From: Paraspadella gotoi | Lineage: Eukaryota > Chaetognatha | Length of the DNA stretch: 64,000 bases | Direction of reading: 5' to 3' | Assembly: GCA_051294375.1 (NCBI GenBank) | Contig: CM119266.1 | Location: 6,465,431-6,529,430 of the forward strand | Shown: piece after piece, positions 53,187 to 64,000 of the stretch | Position numbering within the stretch: the stretch's first letter is position 1 | Layout: every line of letters begins with the position of its first letter | Notes under the pieces: generated by a model | What the model saw: the letters and a program-made list of their open reading frames with translations, nothing else | What the model was told of the DNA's origin: nothing | Databases searched by the model: none | Program-made: the position numbers and the translations under genes

Positions 53187-56100
53187 ATGAAAACTGTTTT
53201 AATGGTGGCGGAGAAGCCGTCGCTGGCTCAGTCGTTGGCGGCCATCCTCTCGAACGGCTCGCACCACAGTCGCAAAGGCTTCAACGGCGCCTGTTCCGTC
53301 CACGAATGGACGGGACCTTTTCAAAACTTTGGCCAGTGCAAATTCAAAATGACCTCCGTTTGCGGTCACGTGATGAGCTTAGACTTTTTGGGTAAGGAAT
53401 GAGAGGCGTGAGGATTTGTTATATAAATTTTTCTTCCTCACATAATCGTTTCTCCCTCATTTCTGTCACAATTCCGCCCCAAAGCGAAGTACAATAATTG
53501 GGACAAAACTGACCCGAGCGAACTGTTCAACGCGAACACGGAAAAGAAAGAAGCGACGGCCAAATTGCAGGTGTCAACTCTCACGGCCAATTTCATCGGC
53601 TGCATCACCCACCCCCCCAAACTAATTTTCCAACGTCTTTCACTAGATGCCGAAATTCCTAACTTCTGAGGGTCGGAACGCCGACGCGATCGTCCTCTGG
53701 CTTGACTGTGACAAGGAAGGCGAAAACATCTGCTTCGAGGTGTTGGACTGCGTTCAGCCGGTGATGAACCGCGGGCGGGGCGGCGAGCAGACCGTCTTTA
53801 GGGCGCACTTCTCCGCCATTACCGACTCGGACATCAAAGCTGCCTTCCGGTATGACTTTCCTTTTACGTATCTTTTTTTCAGCTAAAGTGACTTTTTTTT
53901 TTTGGTCCGCCTCTGCCTCAGAAATCTCGGCGTCCCGAACAAGAACGAAGCTCTGGCCGTCGACGCGAGACAAGAACTTGACCTCCGAATCGGTTGCGCC
54001 TTCACTCGATTTCAGACCAAGTACTTTCAGGTGAGTCTTTTTCTCTCTTTCCACCTTCTATGGCCTAACCATTTCCTTTTCTAGATATTCCCATTTCATT
54101 TTTCAGGGTAAGTACGGAGACCTGGACTCGTCCCTCATCTCCTACGGTCCTTGTCAGACGCCGACGTTGGGCTTCTGCGTCGATCGACACGACAAGATTC
54201 AGTCTTTCAAGCCGGAACCCTTTTGGGTCCCGCAGGTATGAGATGTATTATGATGTTGCATTGCAATTGAAGTACTTTTTCCAATTCGATTTATTTATTA
54301 ATTCTCTCATTTATTTACTATTTACTTAGTTGTCTACGCTATTTCTGACATTCATTGACGTCCTTTACCCTTCAGGTGGAACTCACCACGACATCCGGCG
54401 CCATCTTCCCCGAGTGGGACCGCGTTCGTCTCTTCGATAAAGACGTTATGCATCTCTTTCTGACCCAAATCAAATCGGCGTCCAGCGCTAAAGTCACTGG
54501 GGTCAACGCCAAGGAAAAGGTCAAGCAACGACCACAGGCCCTCAACACTGTGGAGATGCTGCGAACGGCCTCGACGGCGCTGGGGATGAGTCCGCATCAT
54601 ACCATGCAGGTCGGTGGATTGATTCATTGATTGATTGATTGTCGCAATCAAGCTTCTATTTTTATTTCCCGGTTCTCAGATTGCCGAGCGTCTCTACACT
54701 CAAGGATTCATCAGTTATCCTCGAACTGAAACGACGCATTATCCTGAGAACTTTGACCTCCGCGCGCCGCTGAAGGCGCAGCAGGGCAGCTCCATTTGGG
54801 GCACTTACGTTCGGGATCTGCTTCACGGAGGTCGGCACGCTTTAATAATCGCTTGTGTCTATCTTTCTTTCTCAATCTCGGCTATTTTTCCTCTTTCGCT
54901 CTCCTTCTAGGCCTCAACAAGCCCCGCAAAGGCGCCGACGCCGGCGACCATCCTCCGATTACGCCCATGCGCGCCGCCTCCGAGTCGGAACTGGGTCACG
55001 ATGGTTGGCGTCTCTACGAGTTCATTACGAAACACTTCATCGCCACCGTTTCGCACGACTGCAAGTTCTTGCAGACAACGGCGCACTTTCTCATCGGTGG
55101 GGTTTGTATTATTTGTTCGGTATTAGATTAGTATATCTAGTAATTTCTCATCTTCATTCAGGCGGAGAAACTTTCACGCTGATCGGAAAGACTCCGCTTT
55201 TCCCTGGATTCACAGCTGTTCTCACGCATCAAGCCATCACCGGTGAAGAGACCATTCCCGCGGTAACTTCGCCTGTGATATCGATTGTAATTCCAAAATA
55301 TTTTGTCACTTCTTAACTCTTTTCCTATTTTCGAAGCTTCAATCTGGAGACAGTCTTCCCGTCAAGGAGATCAAATTGCTGGAGAAGCAAACGTCGCCGC
55401 CCGATTATCTCACAGAAGCCGAGTTGATTACCATGATGGAGAAGCACGGAATCGGTGAGCTGCAAATTTTTTTTCGAAGAAGATTTAGTAAAGAAGCTGA
55501 TGTAAATAAGTACATATTTCTTCAGGCACGGACGCTTCAATCCCCGTCCACATCAACAACATCTGCGAACGCAACTATGTCGTCGTTTCCGCCGGTCGAC
55601 GACTCATTCCTAATCCGCTCGGCATCGTTCTTATTCACGGGTTATTGTCTAATTTTATTTAATTTTACCTATTTTTTAATGTGTTAAAATTCACCGATTG
55701 GGATATTCAGTTTTTTTTTTCTCCCATTGCAGATACCGAAAGATTGACCCGGAACTTTGTTTGCCCACGATGCGCGCCGCCGTCGAGGAACAATTGAATC
55801 TCATCGCAGCTGGAAAGGTAGATATCTCACTTTCATATTATTCCTTATTTCTTATTAGTTGTAGTCTGATGTCCTTTCTTACTCTTGCCTTTTTTTCCTT
55901 TTTCTTCCCGTTTTACTCACTTGATTTCCCATTTTTTCCAACTCATCCTCCAGGTGAACTTCAACGCCGTCCTCAAGCACGCCCTCGACGTCTTCGAGCG
56001 GAAGTTCCACTATTTCGTTCAAACGATCGAGGGTATGGACCAGCTCTTCGAGGTCACCTTCTCCCCTCTGGCCAACTCCGGCAAGCCCCTCTCCCGCTGC

Positions 56101-57130
56101 GGAAAGTGCAAGAGGTTCATGAAGTACATCGACGCCAAACCGCATCGATTGCACTGCGCCACCTGCAACGACACTTATTCACTGCCGCAGGTTTAGAGAG
56201 AGAGAAAGAGAGCGACAGAGAGAGATTTAATAAATGAATGAATGAATAAATTACCTCTTTATTTCCTCCGCAGAACGGCGTGATCAAACTTTACCAAGAG
56301 CTTAAGTGTCCCCTCGACGAGTTCGAACTCGTTCTCTGGTCTTCTGGATCTAAGGGGAAGTCTTACTCCGTCTGCCCTTTCTGCTACTCCAATCCTCCAT
56401 TCAAGGTTGGCTGCTCATTTGTTTTTGTTTTGCAAGCCTTTGTCAGTCTTTGGAGAAGTCTTTGGAAGCATGATTATTTGATTATTGGCTTTGTTGTAAT
56501 ACATATCCCTCATTCTCCATTCCAGGACATGCGCAAGGGTCAAGGCTGCAACCAATGCACCCATCCGGCGTGCAAGCACTCCCTCAACTCGCTCGGCGTC
56601 GGCGAATGCTTCGAGTGCGAATCGGGGGTGTTGGTGCTGGACGCTTCGTCGGCGCCCAAGTGGAAACTCGCCTGCAACAAGTGCAACCTCGTGGTCGCCC
56701 TCTTCGAGAACGCCCACAAGGTCGGCGTCTCTGACGAAGTCTGCGACGAATGCGGCGCCTCCGTCCTCGACGTCTCCTTCAACAAGAACAAGACGCCGCT
56801 TGAACACGGGCAGACGGATCGATCCGGCTGTGTTTTTTGCGATCCCTTGCTGCAGGTGGGAGAAATGGAGGAAGTCAAGATCGAGAACTGAAATTGAAGA
56901 ATATCGATAATACGTCTCTTATAGAGAGCCAAAAAATCCCTTCAAATCCTTCCCCCACTCTTCTCCAGGGTCTAGTGGAAATCAAACACGCGCAACGGAG
57001 TCATCCCAACTTCTCTCGCGGCGGTGGACGGGGTCGCGGCCGCGGTCGAGGACGCGGGCGTGGACGAGGCCGAGGCGGTCGTCGAGCACCCAAGGACAAA
57101 ATGTCGCAACTTGCCGCGTATTTCGTCTGA
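53187..57130 (+). CDS. TOP3B: DNA topoisomerase III beta
   Basis: Sixteen exons: 53187-53391, 53485-53570, 53647-53849, 53922-54030, 54107-54235, 54376-54609, 54680-54830, 54911-55096, 55162-55262, 55337-55454, 55526-55640, 55733-55817, 55954-56190, 56274-56405, 56526-56855, 56969-57130. Phases agree, giving 860 residues (human 862). The TOPRIM start [18 protein letters not shown] and the acidic [10 protein letters not shown] metal site are intact. The catalytic Tyr is in [10 protein letters not shown] (Y335). The C-terminus has four-Cys zinc segments (RCGKCKRF...CATCN; CNKC; CDECG), an RG-rich box and [13 protein letters not shown], almost identical to vertebrate TOP3B. TOP3B relaxes underwound DNA and is the main animal RNA topoisomerase, acting with TDRD3 through the RGG box. 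No odd residues seen. Confidence 0.97.
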
Positions 57131-57388
57131 TCCATTTTGGTCGTTTTACCTTACCCACTATAATCCCCCCTTTCCTTTCCCTCTTAAGCTGTTTCAAAAT
57201 TTTTCTTTCCCCACCCGTTTATATTTATTTCCAATTTTTTTAGCCCTAATTGCCTTCCAGTATATTATAATTATTTACTAAATTTAGTTGTTTTCGTTAC
57301 TTATTTTTTATAAGTAGATCGATCAAAGTCAATGAGGCTCGTTTGAATTCCCCTCCTCGACGCCCGATCGAGCTGACGAGGGTGAGAT

Positions 57389-59453
<2,065 letters not shown>

Positions 59454-59779
59454 TTCTAAATACAAATCATGTTCACGTTTCCAGTGCGAATCTTCCGATT
59501 TTAAAGCTTTACTTAGTGCCTTTTATTCGCGCTTCTAAGCGCGCGCCTGTATGCTTGTTGGACTTTTCTTTGTGTGGGATTGCAGTATGAGTGTGGGATT
59601 TGTGTGTAGATATATTTTTACACATTCCGCGTGTTTCGTTTTGTTGTTTTTTTTTCTCTAGAATTTATTTTTTTCTAGTTAGCTCCAGCGCTTTTCATTA
59701 TATTTTTTTTTCTTTACAGATAAATTTTTATATTTTTCATATCTTTTCCCCGCCATTTGACTTGGAAAATGAGAAGTAA
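59454..59779. other. Spacer between GUK1 and PIGV
   Basis: About 325 T-rich bases. No ORF supported. Close spacing means GUK1 3' UTR and PIGV promoter overlap here. Confidence 0.4.
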
Positions 59780-61307
59780 ATGATGATGATCCTCAGCCCC
59801 GCAGAAAGATCCCTGCTCCAGTGGGGCGTGGTTTCCCGCCTCTTCCTCTTCCTCCTCCAACTCCTCTGCAACTTCCTTCCCGATCACGACGCCGACGCCT
59901 TCAAGCCTCCTCCAAACGTCGACGATCCTCTCCACGGCACACCCGTCGACTCCTTCGTTCGTGAGAACCTCCTGGCGGGCTTTTCCAAGTGGGACGCCCT
60001 CCACTTTCTCCACGTCGCCGAATTCGGTCACGTCTTCGAGTTTGACCTGGCCTTCTTTCCCGGTTTCCCGCTGGCACTGCGATGGTTCGAATCCGCGACT
60101 CTGCGACCGACGCTGAGCGGCCTTCTCTCCGCCCGTTCCCGCTTATTAATGGCGGCGACGCTGCTCAACAACGCTTTCTTCCTCGTTTCCNNNNNNNNNN
60201 CTTCATCGCCTGGGCCGGCGCCTCTTCCCTCACGACAACGCCGAAAATGCCATTTTCCTCGGTGTCCTTTGGTTCTACTTTAACCCGGCGTCGATATTTT
60301 TCGGCGCCGCTTATTCCGAATCTCTCTTCTTTCTCGCAGTCGTCGTCGGCCTCGATTTCTTCCACCAACGGCGCCTCCTCGCGGCGTCGTGGGTTTTCGC
60401 CGTCGCCGGCGCCGTCCGCTCCAACGGCGTCGTCTTCGCCGGCTTCTTTTGGTTTTCGTTTATTGACGAAGGAAGGAATTTGCTTCACTCGGCGTCGTCT
60501 TATCGAACAAAATTACTCGGCTTTTTCTTCCTCGTCGCTCGAACGGCGGCTTTGTCGGCGGCGTCGTGGTCTCTTTTTATCGCTTTTCAAATGGACGCCG
60601 CGTCGCTTTTTTGTCGGCGTCGATCTCCACTTCCCCCGACCCTCCCCCGCCACTTGGCGCCATTCGCCGCCGACGCGGACGCTCTCGTCCGCGGGTCGTT
60701 TCGTGCGCGCGCCAACGCGTCCGGAGTCTTCCTCGTCGAGGATGACTTTCCCTCTTGGTGCGACGCCTCGCCTTTGCCATTCTCTTACTCGCCCGTGCAG
60801 AATCGCTACTGGCATTTGGGTCCTTTCGCTTATTATCGATTCAAACAGATCCCTAACTTTCTTCTCGCTTTTCCCGCACTTGTTTTCTCTCTCAGATGCG
60901 CTTCCGACTATTTCGGTCATCACCTCCGCCGCCCTCGATCTCTCGCTCTCTTTTTCGGTCTCAGCGAAGCGATGATCGACCGACTCGTTGGCGGAACCTC
61001 TGACCGATCACTCGACCGATCCCTTCTCTCCATCCGTCTCCTGCCCTTTCACTTATACACCATTTTCCTCCTCCTCTTCGGCCTCTGCTTCATGCACGTC
61101 CAAGTTTTGACCAGGCTCTTGCTGAGTTCCTGCCCTTTGCTCTACTTTTACGGGGGGAGCGTTTTGGCCGGTGGTCATGGACCGGCGGGGTCAGGGCCGG
61201 GTCGGAAGATGGAGCAGGGATGGGGCCCGACTCTCTTGTGGATTTGGGCAGGGGGTTACTTCATCGTCGGCGCTGCGTTGCATTGCAATTTTCTGCCTTG
61301 GACTTGA
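59780..61307 (+). CDS. PIGV: GPI mannosyltransferase 2 (PIG-V), interrupted by an assembly gap
   Basis: Apparently one exon with 10 N at 60191-60200. The N-terminal part (from ATG 59780) has WDALHFLHVAEFGHVFEFDLAFFPGFPL, the luminal acidic loop with WDxxHF conserved in the PIG-V family. After the gap the coding frame is that starting at 60201 (LHRLGRRLF..., FNPASIFFGAAYSESLFF), which is not the frame before it. The gap is therefore not really 10 bases. FNPASxF and YSE are signature PIG-V motifs. Many hydrophobic helices fit a polytopic ER enzyme. PIG-V adds the second mannose from dolichol-P-mannose to the GPI precursor. Stop at 61305-61307. Confidence 0.85.
60191..60200. other. Assembly gap (10 N)
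   Basis: Ten N bases inside the PIGV frame. The flanking reading frames differ, so the true gap length is unknown and not 10 (or a multiple of 3 plus 1). Confidence 0.99.
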
Positions 61308-61692
61308 AAAAGTAATTGTCTGTCTTATTTTGTTTTTTACAGGTAAGATAATGAACCGGAATTAGATCACTCAGATTAAGAGAAACAATGGAGGACGGAT
61401 AGAAATAATGAAGTAAAAAGAGCTCCGATCCTGACCTAATCTAGGAAAACCCGATTACGAAATACAAACTTTAAAAATCACCACCAGCTTTCTGGACTTC
61501 GGAAGCCGATCGATCGAGAAATGATATCGCGATAAATGCGCGAAAAAACTATCATCGATTTTTATCTCAAGTTTATCGGATTCTTTATCTTCTTTGGCGG
61601 ACGAGAAATAAAAAAATACGTGACATTCTGACGATCAGACGATCAGTCTTATTTCTCCATGATCGATCCTTCTATTTTCTCCAAGACCAAAA
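61308..61692. other. Spacer between PIGV and SLC36-like gene
   Basis: AT-rich 385 bases. Probably PIGV 3' UTR and SLC36 promoter. No ORF supported. Confidence 0.4.
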
Positions 61693-63603
61693 ATGTCTTT
61701 CACGACGCCAGGCGGCGATTCCTTGGACGCTGGCAGCGTCGACGTTGTCTGCTCCGCGGATCCGCCCGAAGGTGTCGCCTCCGAAAGGACGCCGCTGCTA
61801 CAGTCCTCCAGCGGATCCGCAGCCCGAGGTTCGGTCAACGGTAGGGAAAAGTTTTGTAAATTTAAAAAAAATGTATTTCTCATGAAGACATTTTTTTTCT
61901 TAACTTCGCTGTCAATCCTCCAAAGCCGAGCCAGAGAGAATAACTCCGCCCGATCTTAGAAGAGACAGCGGTCTTCTCGCCGACTCTGGTACTCCTCTGC
62001 CCGGAGAGCGTGGCCTTCCTCCTCTGGACACTCTCGACCAGGCGCGGAATCGGCTGGATAACCCGTACCAGTCGCGGATCGTCGCCAACTCAACGCGGTG
62101 AGGAGAATCCGCGAGGATTTGTTTTTTAATTAATCGCTCCGTCATGTCATTAATCGCTCCGTCATATCATTAATCGCTCAGTCATATCATTAATCGCTCC
62201 GTCATATCATTAATAGCTCCGTCATGACATCTTTCCTTTCTCATTTCAACCTCAGTGTGGAGCCGCAAGGATCGACTCTCTGGAATGAGTCGCGGATCGA
62301 TGATCTCCTCGCGCCGCCGGAGCGCGCCTTCAAGAAAGGCGCCACTTCTAATCTGCAGACGATGACTCACATTTTCAAGGGAAACGTTGGCACGGGCATC
62401 CTCGCTATGCCATACGCCTTCGCCAATATCGGTAAGTGGATTCGGCCTCCAAAATAATAATCCGAAAAACAGATTATGAAATATACGTAAACTCACTCAG
62501 GCTTGGTTGCTGGCTTCGTGGGCACCGTCATCATCGCCGTCATCGCTATTCACTGTACCCGTCTGCTTGTCGAGGCGTCGCACTTCCTCTGTCGCATCAC
62601 GGGCAAAGAGACTCTTGACTACGGCTATTGTATCGACTACGCCTTTAAGAATGTCGAGGGTATGAATTGTTCTCTACTCTATTGAAACAGTGCGTCTAAT
62701 ATGTAAAAAGTAAGTTTAAAATTTTGTAATTGACAGGGGGCGGGCCTAAGTTGCGGAAAACAGGCCGATGGATGCGAAAACTCGTCAACTTCTTCCTTCA
62801 ACTGACGCAGTCGGCTTTTGTTGCGTCTACTTCGTCTTCATGGGAGAGAACCTCAATCACGTCCTCACCAATTACGTCTTTGAAAAGGGTTATGGCTTCA
62901 AAGATTCCAGGGTGAGCTATGCGTCTGTATTTAATAGTTAAATCTAAATCTAAATTCAGCAATGCAGAATCAGCATTTTAAATGTTTTTCTTTTTAGGCG
63001 TGCATGGCCATGATCTTGCCGTTCGAGATGGCGTTTTGTTGCATCCGATCCGTGAAGAAATTATCTTATTTTTCGACCATCGCCAATATTATTTGTGTCA
63101 CAGGTAGTGATTACTACTAAAGGATAAACTGTAATTGAAAGCGACGCCATCCTCATTTTATTTTTCTTTCCGTCTCAGGATTGATCGTCGTGTACATTCA
63201 ATTGCTCCAAGACATTCCTGCCGTTGATTCCGTTCCCTCCATTACGACAAACGAAGTCCAAAAATGGCCAATTTTTTTCTCAATGGCCATTTATACTTTC
63301 GAGGTAAATACTGCCGAAGATTTGATTAATAAAGAGTGATTGTCATGTAAAGATTGAATGATTTATCTCGATTTCTTTATCTAAATTCTCCCGCCTGCTG
63401 CTTAGGGCATCGGGGTGATTCTCCCTCTAGAGAATAAGATGAAGAACCCCGAAGACCTTCTACCCTGGAACGGCGTCCTGAACACGGCGATGGTCGTCGT
63501 CTGTTGTCTCTTTCTCTCCATGGGATTTTTCGGTTATCTCAAGTTCGGCGCCGACGTCCAAGCGAGCATCACGCTCAACCTCCCGGCTGCCTGGTACAAC
63601 GAG
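61693..63603 (+). CDS. SLC36: SLC36-like proton-coupled amino-acid transporter, partial, with one frame-breaking base loss
   Basis: Eight exons in the window: 61693-61840, 61926-62097, 62256-62431, 62501-62659, 62737-62911, 62998-63103, 63179-63303, 63406-63603. The last ends in a donor; later exons lie beyond the window. A cytosolic N-terminus (TPLLQSS dileucine-like) is followed by TM segments typical of SLC36: FKGNVGTGILAMPYAFANIG, LPFEMAFCCIRSVKKLS, IYTFEGIGVILPLENKMKNPED and FGADVQASITLNLP. Members export amino acids with protons from lysosomes or across the plasma membrane. Exon 5 is 175 bases but needs 176. Homology breaks at LTQ (near 62811), where a T is missing before CGGCTTTTG. Restoring phase there would give the expected FGFCCVYFVFMGEN segment. 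Probably an assembly error. Confidence 0.88.
62132..62228. repeat. 20-bp tandem repeat, about five copies
   Basis: Unit ATTAATCGCTCCGTCATATC, repeated head-to-tail with single substitutions, in SLC36 intron 2. Confidence 0.92.
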
Positions 63604-64000
63604 GTGCGGTAAAGTCAAATATATTTTGTATAAATATTAAATTGTAACTCTCGCGGTAAAACGGTAAAACAAAATGAGGCACAAATCTTGAATAAGGCAC
63701 GTACTATATAGTAAACATAATAGTAAAAATAACCAAATAAATGGCTATGAAAGAGTTCATGAGTTCGTGAATCAATGGTGAACAGGGGCCGACGATCCTG
63801 AAGGAGAGAAGGCATGAGCGTAACCGTAACAAAATCTGTTTCATTTATTATATTTACAATATAATGTTCGTGTTGTTTTCTGGAAATAGAGGTACTTTCT
63901 GCTCTAGGTTTTTAATTAGATATTACTAATAAACATTTTTTTAAATATTATATTTTTTTCCTAGTCTGATCTTTGTCATAATCAAATAATTATTTTCCCA
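63604..64000. other. SLC36 intron, start
   Basis: After the donor at 63604 the sequence is AT-rich. A possible acceptor (TTTTTTCCTAG) at about 63953-63963 is not followed by SLC36-like codons, so I place the next exon beyond the window. Confidence 0.5.

Noticed and set aside
62132-62228. Regular 20-bp repeats considered as a CRISPR array
   Set aside because: Head-to-tail units without spacers, in a eukaryotic intron; a simple minisatellite.

Overview
This is nuclear DNA from an invertebrate metazoan. Genes have short spliceosomal GT-AG introns. Coding exons are GC-rich, while introns and intergenic DNA are AT-rich and full of small transposons. Animal-type families are present (CREB3L, TTC3-like, TBC1D30-like, KASH5-like, Penelope retroelement). 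I cannot name the species. Most ORFs are single exons, so I rebuilt gene models from exon homology, splice sites and reading-frame phase.

Layout. 1-934 (-): N-terminal part of a CREB3L1/2-type bZIP factor, running off the left edge. 3684-5678 (-): EF-hand/coiled-coil/tail-anchored KASH5-like protein. 8500-12201 (-): four-helix MARVEL (CMTM/MAL-like) protein in five exons. 14024-23632 (+): syntaxin 16; its 6.8-kb fourth intron hosts an opposite-strand RING protein related to TTC3/DZIP3 (15591-20882). 24266-31622 (-): FAF2/UBXD8, whose introns carry a Penelope-like retroelement, a hAT-like MITE and SINE pieces. 33025-34075 (-): Rab1. 35137-36212 (-): RRM protein. 36478-39588 (-): nine-finger C2H2 protein. 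41000-45475 (+): TBC1D30-like RabGAP. 46236-47304 (+): a possible 50-residue membrane microprotein followed by TLCD5/TMEM136. 48873-50471 (+): TOM1. 51074-52398 (+): retinol-dehydrogenase-like SDR. 53187-57130 (+): TOP3B in 16 exons. 57389-59453 (+): guanylate kinase. 59780-61307 (+): PIGV, broken by a 10-N gap. 61693 to beyond 63603 (+): SLC36-like amino-acid transporter.

Several genes act in membrane traffic: syntaxin 16 (endosome-to-TGN fusion), Rab1 (ER-Golgi), a Rab GAP, TOM1 (ubiquitin-dependent endosomal sorting), FAF2 (ER-associated degradation) and a MARVEL protein. This looks like chance clustering of housekeeping genes, not a co-regulated unit.

The most notable non-genic content is mobile. 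There is a frame-broken Penelope-like element between long inverted repeats, whose 13-bp target duplication spans a FAF2 splice donor. There is an inverted pair of hammerhead-ribozyme-like motifs, with a third decayed copy elsewhere. Four MITE-like elements have readable termini and target duplications; one ends exactly at a splice acceptor. A SINE family with tRNA-type promoters is also present. Three single-base losses in otherwise conserved exons (two in STX16, one in SLC36) look like assembly errors.
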